Assembly (NCBI GenBank): GCA_013306675.1
Contig: JABLUY010000097.1
Coordinates: 57,862 to 121,861 of the forward strand
Length of the DNA stretch: 64,000 nucleotides
Reading direction: 5' to 3'
DNA from: Thraustochytrium sp. TN22
Taxonomy: Eukaryota > Sar > Bigyra > Thraustochytrida > Thraustochytriidae
The notes under the pieces are model-generated. The model was not told the DNA's origin. It saw only the letters and a program-made list of their open reading frames with translations, and did not search any database. The position numbers and the translations under genes are program-made. Position 1 is the stretch's first letter. Every line of letters starts with the position of its first letter. Shown here piece by piece: positions 55,711 to 64,000 of this stretch.

Positions 55711-58188
55711 ATGCTGGGCGGCCTCGTGAGGAAGAAGCGGCGGCGCAGCGAGCGCGGCGCGGCGGCGCGCTGCCCGCGGTGCGGCAGCTCGAGGGTGACG
55801 CGCGACGATGCGGGCGCCGAGCTGTGCGAGCAGTGCGGCACGGTGGTGGTGGAGGCCGACCGCGGCGCCACGCAGCAGGGCGTGACGGTGGACCGCGATG
55901 AGCGCTTCGTCGAAGGAGGGCTCGGGATCGCCCCGGCCCGGGTCCGCCAGCAGCACCTCCGCCTGACGGCGTCGACGGCGGTGACCCTGCAGGCGTCGGA
56001 GCTCGTGGCCGCCGAGCTCAAGCTGGCCAAGCGGGTCCTGCGCGAGAAGCGCAAGGGCGAGATGAGGGGCGAGCTGAAGCACATGGACGCGCACGACCTC
56101 GTTGACGAGCTGCCGCCGCTCAAAGACAAGATCTTTCTGGCGAACCAGCCCGTGAAGCCGGGCAAAACGCTGAACCCGCTGCAGAAGGAGATCCTGCGCG
56201 AGGCCGCCAAGGAAGTCGCACTCAAGCCCTCGACGCTGCGCATCGAGGAGGGGCGCGTCTCCAAGGTGCGCGTTCAAACCGGCAAACTTAACGGTCTGGT
56301 GCCGGTGGAGGCGACCAACTTCGAGGGTGCGGCGCCCTTCACGTCCAAGCAACAACTCGCGATCCGCAACGGAACCGAGGCCATGACGCGCTCCGAGATC
56401 GAAGAGGCCATCACGGACGTGCTTGACTGCGTGCTAGACGAAGCGATCGCCGCGCTGCGCCGCTGCCTCGGCGTCGAGATGCGCTCCGTCGAGCTTCGCT
56501 CGCGCGCACATCTTGCCAACTACCTGCAGCGCTTCTTTAAGGATGTCAACGTGGAGACCGTCTACGGCAGCACCAATTCCAGATCCGCTCTTCTCCACGC
56601 TAGTACAGGCGCAGGCGCAGGCGCAGGCGCAGGCGCCTATCCTTCCGAAGACGAGGCCGAGACGCGGACGGTGACCACGCGCAGGCGCAGCAAAACAGGC
56701 GCTCTCGAGCCGAAAGCCATCCATCCCGTCAGCCTGCTGTGGCTCTCCTGCTTGGAGCTGCACGCACCCGTGCTCTGGGACGACGTTGTGGAACTCGTAC
56801 GCTCTGGCGAGATGGGCACGTCCGGCCTCGACAGGTCCGTGCTCGCGCGCTTGCCGGACAAGTTGCAGCGCGCTCTTATACGCGATTCTGCGCAGGGCGC
56901 CTGGATCGAAAATGGCCACATGTTCAGGCTCGGCGGTGAGCTCATAACCTACATGAACATCGCCCTCCCCAAGGCAACCTCGATACCGCTGCGGCCTTTA
57001 ATGCTGCCGGTGCGCCGCATTGCGGAGCGCCTTCGCCTGGCGGACATCAACATCCTATGGCCACACGTCATGGGCATCATGCTGCGTTGGCCAAACCAAA
57101 AGAAGGAACAAGACTTCCTGTCGCGCATGCTGTTCTCATTCGAGGGTGTGGCGGTGCTCCTCATGTTTGCCGTCAGCATCCCTGGACCCTCGTCTTGGGC
57201 ATTTTTGCGCCCCTCCTGGGCGCCGCTCTGCGTTTCGCACGGCCGTTCCGTCACCCATTTTGATACGACCACCACCAACTACATCGCGCACCCACGCCAC
57301 GCCGAATCGTTGCGCTCCGAGCTTCGCCGCATGGAAGACCTCGTCTTTTCACGCACCGGCCGCATGCTGCCTCCGCAGCTCGCCGAAGAGCTAGACGTCC
57401 TGGACGAGGTCGTCATTGACGCGGCCGACACGCCAGCCCTTGACGACGTCGTCGACGACGACGACGACCATGACGACGACCATGACGACGACGACGGTGG
57501 CAACGATAAAGGCAAGAAGAAGCGGGCCTCTGCAAAGGCAGGAGGCGCCGTTGCCGCTGCCCACGATCAAACACCCGAGGCTCGCGCCGGACTCGAGAAC
57601 GCACAAGACGGCGAGGCAAGGGAGGATGGCGCCGAGGCGCCCTGGAACGACACCATCCCACGCGAGGCCTACGAGGCCGCCTTTACAGATTTCGACAAGC
57701 GTCTCAGTGCTGCACTAAGAAGATGGAAACATCTCCTGCGCTTTCTCACCGGCGTTCGCCACGACCGCATCAAGGAGATTGCTTGTGCGCCGCTGCGCAG
57801 CTGCCTGGACGGCTTCGAAGACCACTTCCGCCCCGAATTGCAGATGTTGGCCGACGTCGCCGAGGCTCTTCACCTGGACTCCTCCTCGAGTCTTCTCATC
57901 GCGTTCCGTCGCCTTATAGCTTCCCTGGGCGTAAGATTGGACAAGCATGTCCCATCCAAGAAGGGTCTGGACCCCAACGCACCACGCGAGCAAGCCATTC
58001 TCTCCCTCTGGACCAAGCAGAGTCTCCTGCGCGCGTGGGAGGAGGACGACCGCCGCATGGCGCGCCAAATCAAGGAGGGCAAGGACCCTATGAAATGCTT
58101 TGAATACAAGAAGCGTGCCGCTGAAATGGTCGTCGGCGGCATCAATGATGGCCTTCGCAAGCGAGGTGGGCGCCCTTCGGGCTCGTGA
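55711..58188 (+). CDS. TAF1B/Rrn7-like RNA polymerase I initiation factor (TFIIB-related)
   Basis: TAF1B/Rrn7 proteins are TFIIB-like factors that recruit Pol I to rDNA promoters. The 825-residue protein starts with a basic patch and a zinc ribbon, CPRCGSSRVTRDDAGAELCE then QCG (Cys 21, 24, 39, 42), as in TFIIB-type factors. After a Lys/Glu linker, a helical region (about residues 220-460) resembles paired cyclin folds: AIHPVSLLWLSCLELHAPVL and WDDVVELVRSGEMG, then LMLPVRRIAERLRLADINIL and WPHVMGIMLRWPNQKKE. The order of ribbon, long linker and hydrophobic cyclin helices, with the phrase of LP..v..ia..L.L..., suits TAF1B/Rrn7 better than BRF1 or TFIIB. An acidic Asp-rich block (about 575-595) and a helical C-terminus follow. 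The stretch around 475-520 (SIPGPSSWAFLRPSWAPLCV) looks out of place and may be an unspliced intron. Confidence 0.6.
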   Translation: MLGGLVRKKRRRSERGAAARCPRCGSSRVTRDDAGAELCEQCGTVVVEADRGATQQGVTVDRDERFVEGGLGIAPARVRQQHLRLTASTAVTLQASELVAAELKLAKRVLREKRKGEMRGELKHMDAHDLVDELPPLKDKIFLANQPVKPGKTLNPLQKEILREAAKEVALKPSTLRIEEGRVSKVRVQTGKLNGLVPVEATNFEGAAPFTSKQQLAIRNGTEAMTRSEIEEAITDVLDCVLDEAIAALRRCLGVEMRSVELRSRAHLANYLQRFFKDVNVETVYGSTNSRSALLHASTGAGAGAGAGAYPSEDEAETRTVTTRRRSKTGALEPKAIHPVSLLWLSCLELHAPVLWDDVVELVRSGEMGTSGLDRSVLARLPDKLQRALIRDSAQGAWIENGHMFRLGGELITYMNIALPKATSIPLRPLMLPVRRIAERLRLADINILWPHVMGIMLRWPNQKKEQDFLSRMLFSFEGVAVLLMFAVSIPGPSSWAFLRPSWAPLCVSHGRSVTHFDTTTTNYIAHPRHAESLRSELRRMEDLVFSRTGRMLPPQLAEELDVLDEVVIDAADTPALDDVVDDDDDHDDDHDDDDGGNDKGKKKRASAKAGGAVAAAHDQTPEARAGLENAQDGEAREDGAEAPWNDTIPREAYEAAFTDFDKRLSAALRRWKHLLRFLTGVRHDRIKEIACAPLRSCLDGFEDHFRPELQMLADVAEALHLDSSSSLLIAFRRLIASLGVRLDKHVPSKKGLDPNAPREQAILSLWTKQSLLRAWEEDDRRMARQIKEGKDPMKCFEYKKRAAEMVVGGINDGLRKRGGRPSGS

Positions 58189-58265
58189 ACGCAACTTGCA
58201 AGAAAGGAAGAAAAAAAAGCACCGTGTGCAGTGCTGCATCAACGTCAAGTTCTTGTGTAATCCAT

Positions 58266-58305
58266 CCTTCTCTGCGCAGACATTGCCTTCTCTGCGCAAA
58301 CATTG
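58266..58305. repeat. 20-bp tandem duplication between two convergent stop codons
   Basis: CCTTCTCTGCGCARACATTG occurs twice in a row (58266-58285 and 58286-58305), differing at one base. It lies in the 178-bp gap between the TAF1B-like and NECAP genes. Confidence 0.9.
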
Positions 58306-58365
58306 CCGCAGCGCAGGTCTGCACTAATGCACCACCGCACGCTAGCGCATACGTTGTTGGTGCCG

Positions 58366-59286
58366 CTACGAGCTCTGGAAGTCGCCAAAGTCAAAGTCAT
58401 CCACGTCCGTCGTCGCGGGCGCCGGAGCTGGTGCTGGTGCTGGTGCTGGCGAGGCGGCGGGTGCCAGGGGTACGCTTGCGAAGCCCTCGCTGCTGCCGCT
58501 GCCCAGAGAAAGGTCGCCCAGGGAGCTGGCAAGGCCCGCGGCGCTCGACTCGGCCGGCCACACATCGCCACCGTCGCTGCCCTCGCCAACGCTGCTGCCG
58601 CTGCTGCCCACTGTGGCGGTGGTGCTGGCGGTATCGACAGGAGCCCGCACGCGGGAAGAGCTCTTGGGCGGCGCGAGCTTGAGGCCGCCCGAGGAAGCCG
58701 GGGCCGACTTCTTGCGCGACTTGCCAGCGCCGCCGATATTGATCTTGACCTTGATGGTTTCGCCGTCCTTGAGCGAACGGTCCACGGCCGGCGGCGCGTC
58801 CGCGGGCGGCAGCTCCTGGTCCTCGGCCGCATCGCCGCGCGTGATGCGCCGCAGCTCGTCGTCCAGCGCCGCGCGCAGGTCGAAGGCGCTCTGCCGCTCC
58901 TGGAAGCCGATGCCGATGTACGCGTGCCGCTTCGACGCCTCGTCCTCGATGCGCACCACAAAGTACCGCGAGCTATCCACCACGCTTTCCAGAAAGTAGT
59001 CCAGCTTCGACGACGGCTTGTTTTGGTCCGGGTCCAGTCGGATCGGGCAGCTCGCGAACAGCTGCGGCAGCTTCGCGCTGTCCTCCGGCACCTGCAAGAT
59101 CTGCAGGTACACCTTGTCGCCCTTGCTCACCAGCCGCAGCTGGCCCGTCAGCGCCGGCTTGTCGCGGTCCCAGTCCGCGGCATGGTGCCCGCGCGACCCC
59201 TGCAGCGGCGGGATCTTGTACACGAAGACCTCCTTGATCGTCAGCAGGTGCAGCTCCGGAGCATCCTGCGCAGCCGCTGCATCCAT
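58366..59286 (-). CDS. NECAP: NECAP, adaptin-ear-binding coat-associated protein
   Basis: NECAPs bind the AP-2 alpha-ear and help regulate clathrin coat assembly. From the ATG at 59286 the protein has 306 residues. The PHear fold region (about residues 8-165) shows the family phrases KEVFVYKIPPLQGSRGHHA, ADWDRDKPALTGQLRLVSKG, VVDSSRYFVVRIEDEASKRH and YIGIGFQERQSAFDLRAALD. After it comes the basic/linker motif GETIKVKINIGG (as in animal NECAP, tIki.i). A Ser/Ala/Pro-rich tail ends in DVDDFDFGDFQSS, which contains DF/GDF motifs of the type bound by adaptor ears. An in-frame extension upstream to 59436 is Gly/Ser/Arg-rich repeat translation and is unlikely to be protein. The gene converges on the TAF1B-like gene. 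Confidence 0.92.
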   Translation of the reverse strand: MDAAAAQDAPELHLLTIKEVFVYKIPPLQGSRGHHAADWDRDKPALTGQLRLVSKGDKVYLQILQVPEDSAKLPQLFASCPIRLDPDQNKPSSKLDYFLESVVDSSRYFVVRIEDEASKRHAYIGIGFQERQSAFDLRAALDDELRRITRGDAAEDQELPPADAPPAVDRSLKDGETIKVKINIGGAGKSRKKSAPASSGGLKLAPPKSSSRVRAPVDTASTTATVGSSGSSVGEGSDGGDVWPAESSAAGLASSLGDLSLGSGSSEGFASVPLAPAASPAPAPAPAPAPATTDVDDFDFGDFQSS

Positions 59287-59992
59287 CCTCGCTGCCTTGC
59301 GGCCGCCGCCGCTGCTGCCGCTGCAGCTGCTGCTGCCGCTGCTGCTGCCGCTGCCGCTGCCGCTGCCGCGACGCTCGCCGCCGCCGCCGCCTGCTGTTGT
59401 TGTTGCTGCCGCGCGCGCTGCTCGAGCCGCCGGCACGAGCCTTCAGGTTTGCTGGGAACGACGACGACGACGACGACGACGAAGACAACAACAAGAACTT
59501 GAACGAGGACGAGGACGTGCGAGGGCGTGCGAGGACGTGGACACGATCGAGGACACACAAAGACAAGGATCAGGACAAGAACTAGGTCAAGGTCAAGGAA
59601 TGAAAGCAAGGGCACGCAAACAAGGACACGCCGCCTCTTTGCGGTGCGAGAGACCCACCCACCAAGACGAGCGTGCTCACTCTCACCTGCCGCTGCAGTG
59701 CTTTGCAAGGCGATTGACGAGGACAAGTCTGCACTCGTTGAATGGTGGAAATCACGGCGGAGAGCTTACGATGCTCCGGAGCTGCGCTGCGGAGTAAAGA
59801 CAACGCGGCAGTCTGGCGTGGCGCGTGGAGAACAAGGTGAGCGAAGAGCATCACGCGCGAGCAGTTTGTCTCATTGATGCATGCTCTACATCTACTAGAG
59901 CGAGGCAGGAAAGGCGAGGGAGACGTGAGCCGACCAGTCTAGCTAGCTAGCTCGCCAAGCGGCAATTCCAGGCAGGGAGGCGGCGTCACATC
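59287..59992. other. Intergenic region upstream of NECAP and downstream of the Nnf1-like gene
   Basis: It contains GCTGCC/GCCGCT repeats (59295-59380), a (CGA)n run at about 59459-59485 and GAGGACG-type repeats to 59580. A CTAGCTAGCTAG patch at 59938-59952 is near the Nnf1-like stop codon. No gene is supported. Confidence 0.4.
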
Positions 59993-60763
59993 TTAGGCGG
60001 TGGTGGCAGGTTGAAAGCGTAGGAGGATGTCATCGAGCTGCTGCTTGAGGCGCTGCTCGTCGGCACGGGTGGTGTCGAGCTCGGAGTTGAGGTTTGCGAG
60101 CGCCTCCTGCTCTCCCGCGAGGCGCTGGCGGAGCTGCTCAAGACGCTCCTTCTTACGGGCACAGACGGCCTCGGTCACAAGGCTGCTCGGGTCCGCGCCG
60201 GTTGCAGCCGGCCTGCCGGCGTCCTGGGACTGCACGCGCCGCCGCTCAAAGAGCTGGTCCAGGCGCTGCAGGGACGCGTCAATCTTGAACTCCTCGCAAA
60301 TGTCCTGAAACTCGAGCTGCTCGCGCGCCAGCGCGCATGCAGGGTCAGTCCTCCTGCCGTCAGCTGCGCTCGTCTGCGCGGCACGTACCTTAAGGTTGCG
60401 TGGGACCTGCTCCATGAAGAGCCGCTGGTACACGAGCAGCAGATGGTGCTCCTTGAAGCGCTTGGACGTGCGCAGCACCTCCTCAAAGCTCGCCTTGGCG
60501 TCCTCCTCCGTCACGCCCTTGAGCAGGATCGCGGACACCACCTTGCCATACACCTGCGTTGTCGAGCGAGCGCGAGCGCCCCCGCGTCAGTCGTCCTCGT
60601 CCTCGTCGCCCGGGGCGCCCTGCCCGACGCCATCACCATGCCCGACGCCATGCGCGCGACCTCGACCTCGCATCAACGCCAGCTGCGCCGGCTGCGGCAG
60701 CGCGGCTCGACCTACCTCGCGCAGGCGCTCCATGCGCGCCGAGCCCTCGTCGGACGCCTCCAT
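59993..60763 (-). CDS. Nnf1/PMF1-like kinetochore protein, three exons
   Basis: Exons on the minus strand: 60763-60716, 60553-60389 and 60316-59993. Both introns (162 and 72 bp) are GT-AG with a CTGAC 28-33 nt before the acceptor. The 178-residue product starts MEASDEGSARMERLRE. It has an F..v...s..F.EHH....YQ....VP.NLK segment, the block LEFQDICEEFKIDASLQRLD and a C-terminal coiled coil (KKERLEQLRQRLAGEQEALA). This order (helical head, then 'ei.di.ee..l...L..LD', then coiled coil) parallels Nnf1/PMF1 of the Mis12 complex, which links centromeric chromatin to the outer kinetochore. The length is typical. The assignment is by pattern only and another small coiled-coil protein is possible. The 72-bp intron has no stop and is a multiple of three, so its retention keeps the frame. 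Confidence 0.55.
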
Positions 60764-61777
60764 CGTGCGCGGCGCGGCGCGGCGTCTCGGCTTGGGCTCT
60801 GTCTGCCGCGCTCGACGGTTATGCAGTGCAGGCAGGGCGTCAAGTCGGAGACCTCGCTCCAAAGTGGTAACGAGGTGGAGCTGGAGGCTCCAGCTAGCTT
60901 GGAGACTCACCGTCACTGCCGGTGCGAGGCGCTCGAGGCGAGACGCCGCCGCGCCGCGCCGGGCAGGGCTCGTGGCCGTGGCCTCATTGCCGAGCACGAA
61001 ATGCGGCAGGAGTCGAGAGACCTAGTGGTGGTGCAACGTGGCGACATGACTCGAGGACCAGAACGAAAGACGAGGCCTCCGAGGCGCGCGTGCTGGATGT
61101 GAACATGATGCGTTTACTTGTGAAGCCGGGCTGTGCAAGCGGGGGAACCATGTGTTCCCTCTGAGCAAGTACTTTGTCGTGCTCGGCTGTGTCGAGCGCG
61201 TCGCGGACCTGGATGAGCTCAACCGTCGACTATGCGAGCCCTCCATTACGCTCGAGCGCTCGAGAGCCACGCAGAGTCGCAGACGCTTGCTCGCCGTGAA
61301 CGGCGCCTTCCAGAGAACACGCTAGCACAGTTCGTCCTCGCGCGCTTGTTGTCGAGCCCGGCGGCAGCGATGATCAAGACGCCCTCAGCAGAGGCGTGGC
61401 CGGTACATTCGATGCCAGCAAAGTCTCCCCCGCACCATGAACCTCTTGTCTTTTTGGGCAGCGCCAAGTGCCCGCCCATGGACGAGCTCGGCGGCAACGG
61501 CGTGGACGGTGACGAACTCCTCGTCGGCGGCGTCCAAGAGCGTGCACAGCCTGCAAGGTGGACGCAAGCTCGCATCGCGAACCTCTCGTCTGTCAGGAAG
61601 CGCGCAGTCGCCGTGGTCGAGCTCGGCGACGGCCTTCGAGTCGCCGACGGCGCACTCGTCGCGCAAGTTGGAGGAGTACTAGAGCTCGTCCGCGCAAGCA
61701 AATCTCCTCCCTTCCTTTCTTCGTGCGCGGCGCGGCGGCGCGGCGGCGGCGCTGGGCGCGTGGAGGGCGGCAGCGGG
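60764..61777. other. Region upstream of the last gene with decayed minus-strand coding pieces
   Basis: Between about 61330 and 61660 the minus strand has protein-like pieces in shifting frames, for example LLDAADEEFVTVHAVAAELV and GRALGAAQKDKRFMVRG, then FAGIECTGHASAEGVLIIAA and AGLDNKRARTNCASVF. They suggest a broken gene that I cannot identify. The plus-strand frame open across this area (61232 onward) joins the next gene but looks like its shadow. The rest is GC-rich spacer. Confidence 0.35.
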
Positions 61778-63514
61778 ATGCTGGCGCAGGCCGCAGCAGC
61801 CGTTGGCGCGCGCGGAGTCGCGGCATGGCGCGGCGGGGCCGCGGCATGGCGCGGCGGCGCGGCCGCGCGGGTGGGGCGCGCGGCCGGGCTGCGCGCGTGG
61901 AGCGCGGCGGCGGGCGACGCGGCGGCGGGCGGCAGGGAGCGCGCGCAGAAGTTGATCTCGGAGAACGAGAAGCGCCTGGACGGCAAGGCGCTTCTGCAGA
62001 AGCTTGAGGCGCTGACCAAGGACGGGTCGCGCGGCAGCAAGCGCGCGCGCGAGCCGGAGACCATGAGGTTGACGCGGCAGGACGGGGAGGTCTTCGCGCT
62101 GCCGCGGCTGCCGGCGCCGCTGTCGAGCCACCCGCAGGTGCGCAAGACGTTCATGCAGCTGCGCGACCTGCAAGAGTCGGTGGTGCGGCGGCTGCAGCGG
62201 TTCGAGGTGAGCCCCGAGGCGCGGGGCGTGACGTACAGCGGGCTGCTGAGCCACTTCCAGGTGGTGACCATGCTGAAGGACGCGGACACGGAGTTCGAGC
62301 GCAGCATGGACTATTTGGACAGCAAGCTGCAGGCGATGGAGCCGTCGGCGGCACGGCGCGCGGCGCAGGACGACTGGTGCGACATCTTCCATGCATGGGC
62401 CACCATGTTCGCGTCGCCGTACTTCCAGGGCGAGCGCTTCATGCGGCTCGATATTGGGCGGCGCGCTCTGAGCATTCTCGGGCCGGCGTATCTGTTGAAA
62501 GACAAGTCAGGCTTGCTCTCGTCGACGCCAGAGTTCCTGCCAAGCTTCCCTATGTGGTGGGAACCGCACGTGAAGGACACCTTGACGCCAGCCCTCTGCG
62601 CTGACCGCGATCGGCTCGTAAGCAGCTTCATCGACTACCTGTCCAAGGGCAGCACGGAGTCGACGCGCTGGCTCGCGCGCGGCACCTCCTCGGAGCGCGA
62701 AAACGGCCTCACATATCTGCTCGTTGTCATTCGGCAGCTCGCAATGCACTCGATGCTGCTGCAAACCGATTTGCCGTACGACTTGCTCTCCGAATCGCTG
62801 GGGGCCATTTGCGCGGAGTTGGAGACCAGCATCTTCTTCGGCAATATGCACCGCGCCCGCCTCTTTGGCACGGACGCCGCAGTCGAAACCGTGCTTGCCA
62901 GTCGCCGCGCGGAGGACAACGAGATGGCGAGGCTCTACGTGAGGCCCCCGATGGGTGTGCCCATGAGCTTGAAGCCTGGCATGTACATGAAACCATTTCC
63001 GACGGCCGAGGATCAAGTACACTACCACGTCAAGGACGCCGAGGTCTACTTTTGCCACATTCTCCCGGAGAGCACCGAGCGAAAGTCTCGGCACGCGTGG
63101 ATTCTCCTTCGCCTCTCCTACGTCTATGAGACGAGCTACGCGACCATGTTCGGCGATGAGATCGACCTCCTCCTCGACGACACCAGCGCGCTTCCACCCA
63201 TGGAGCATTCACGAACGCGTTTCTTCTCCCTGGAAATCGACCTGCCGCGCGACGTCATCGCGTTCGTTTGCGCCGGCGCCGAACGCCCCTTTATGGAAGA
63301 CCTCGCCAAGCCGCCCTTCAACGCGCGCGTCACGGGCGTGTACGAAGAGGACCAGCGCTTCAAGCTGCTTCAGCTCGTCCGGGACATTGCCAAGGACTCC
63401 CTCACGCGCAATGAGACCACCAACACCACCGCCAAGGCTCCCCTCGGACCCCCGCCCTTCTACGACCGCTTTCAAGACGACCGGTCATCTGACGGTCATC
63501 ATGACCCCCGGTAG
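61778..63514 (+). CDS. Unidentified 578-residue protein, probably mitochondrial
   Basis: I do not recognise the family. Starting at 61778 the protein opens with about 50 residues rich in Ala, Arg and Gly with no acids (MLAQAAAAVGARGVAAWRGG), a good mitochondrial presequence. The mature part is mostly helical, with conserved-looking aromatic blocks: DDWCDIFHAWATMFASPYFQ, FLPSFPMWWEPHVKD, LLVVIRQLAMHSMLLQTDLP and MYMKPFPTAEDQVHYHVKDA, then VYFCHILPESTERK. There is no transmembrane helix or nucleotide-binding motif that I can see. The frame is open upstream to 61232, but that portion is out of character. The C-terminus is polar and ends DGHHDPR. Likely a lineage-specific protein. Confidence 0.75.
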   Translation: MLAQAAAAVGARGVAAWRGGAAAWRGGAAARVGRAAGLRAWSAAAGDAAAGGRERAQKLISENEKRLDGKALLQKLEALTKDGSRGSKRAREPETMRLTRQDGEVFALPRLPAPLSSHPQVRKTFMQLRDLQESVVRRLQRFEVSPEARGVTYSGLLSHFQVVTMLKDADTEFERSMDYLDSKLQAMEPSAARRAAQDDWCDIFHAWATMFASPYFQGERFMRLDIGRRALSILGPAYLLKDKSGLLSSTPEFLPSFPMWWEPHVKDTLTPALCADRDRLVSSFIDYLSKGSTESTRWLARGTSSERENGLTYLLVVIRQLAMHSMLLQTDLPYDLLSESLGAICAELETSIFFGNMHRARLFGTDAAVETVLASRRAEDNEMARLYVRPPMGVPMSLKPGMYMKPFPTAEDQVHYHVKDAEVYFCHILPESTERKSRHAWILLRLSYVYETSYATMFGDEIDLLLDDTSALPPMEHSRTRFFSLEIDLPRDVIAFVCAGAERPFMEDLAKPPFNARVTGVYEEDQRFKLLQLVRDIAKDSLTRNETTNTTAKAPLGPPPFYDRFQDDRSSDGHHDPR

Positions 63515-64000
63515 CCAAAAGCCCACCTGTACTCTGGTCTACTCTGACATTCTCCGACGCTCCTCCGCCAGAAGCGTGAGTGGCGCCGCTTGCTGCCGAC
63601 CCGGACGAAGTCACGCAAGGCCCGGCCCGCGCAGCGACGACCCCGCGTCCACCACGACGCCAGCCGCGATGCCAAAGCTCACGGGCCGCCAGAACCCGGC
63701 CCTTGCGCAGCCCGGAGCAGCCAGAGTCCCGCCCTCGAGCAGCCCGACCTCGCGGCCGCCGCAGCCCGCCGCTCCCCGTCCTTGCCCAGCTCGTCCCACT
63801 CGTACCCGCGGTCCTCCTGGGCCACGTCCTCGCCGAGGCTCCCGAGCGCCCCGCGCCGAGCGCCGCGGCCGGCAGGCAGGCGGGCGGCCGGGCGGGCGGC
63901 CGGGCGGCCGGGCGGGGGGGGGGGGGGGGGCGGGCGAGCGAGAGAGCGAGACGGGCAGCGGCGGCGCGCGGCACCGGACCAGCGCAGAGCCTGCGACGGG
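63515..64000. other. Window-end region with a poly-G run
   Basis: No complete gene. On the minus strand between about 63640 and 63850 there are protein-like pieces (GSLGEDVAQEDRGYEWDELG and EGGTLAAPGCARAGFWRPVS) that might be early exons of a gene running off another edit, but frames do not join cleanly. A run of 17 G lies at about 63914-63930, flanked by GGCCGGGC repeats. Confidence 0.3.

Noticed and set aside
1-64000. tRNA, rRNA or CRISPR features
   Set aside because: I looked for tRNA B-box-like GGTTCGANNCC stretches with a plausible cloverleaf and for regularly spaced repeats and found none. A tRNA or covariance-model scan would be the decisive test.

Overview
This window is nuclear DNA from a GC-rich, intron-poor microbial eukaryote. 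The base composition is strongly GC-biased throughout. Genes are single long reading frames or are split by short GT-AG introns. The gene set is purely eukaryotic: GATOR1 subunit NPRL2, a histone H2A.X, NECAP, TBCCD1, a kinetochore Nnf1/PMF1-like protein, a Pol I factor of the TAF1B/Rrn7 type, a type II membrane GH38 mannosidase and a TKL kinase. Androglobin-like, EF-hand and TBCCD1 proteins suggest a flagellated cell. A labyrinthulomycete/thraustochytrid-like stramenopile is my best guess, but this is inference from gene content and architecture; no rRNA or organelle marker is present to prove it.

Layout. 0.4-5.2 kb: METTL17/Rsm22 (+), then NPRL2 (-). 5.5-17.8 kb: a 2,406-residue EF-hand/FN3 protein (+) converging on an androglobin-like protein (-), with decayed gene fragments between them. 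19.6-24.1 kb: a seven-exon LRR-Roc-COR-TIR gene whose repeats are encoded one per exon. 25-31 kb: a coiled-coil protein with three WASHC3/CCDC53-type motifs (+) and TBCCD1 (-). 32.8-40.8 kb: BCKDHB (+), H2A.X (+) and the GH38 mannosidase (-), whose 3' end is copied three times downstream. 41.9-44.9 kb: a membrane-anchored TKL kinase (-) and an unidentified small protein (+). 46.2-53.7 kb: three WrbA-type quinone reductases plus a decayed fourth copy, surrounding about 5 kb of broken reading frames. 55.7-63.5 kb: TAF1B/Rrn7-like (+), NECAP (-), Nnf1/PMF1-like (-, three exons) and an unidentified, probably mitochondrial protein (+).

Two patterns stand out. First, the LRR-Roc-COR-TIR gene has six introns, all in phase 2, and four exons of exactly 84 bp that each carry one 28-residue repeat. 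This is a cassette design that could gain or lose repeats without frameshift, feeding a possible NADase TIR effector. Second, at least five genes have copies of their own 3' ends, usually including the stop codon, lying just downstream: NPRL2, the androglobin-like gene, the LRR-Roc-COR-TIR gene (inverted), the mannosidase (three times) and a WrbA gene. I call these 3'-end echoes and think they deserve a genome-wide check.

The introns I could define carry donors of the GTRNGT type and nearly all have a CTGAC branch-point-like motif 24-58 nt before the acceptor.
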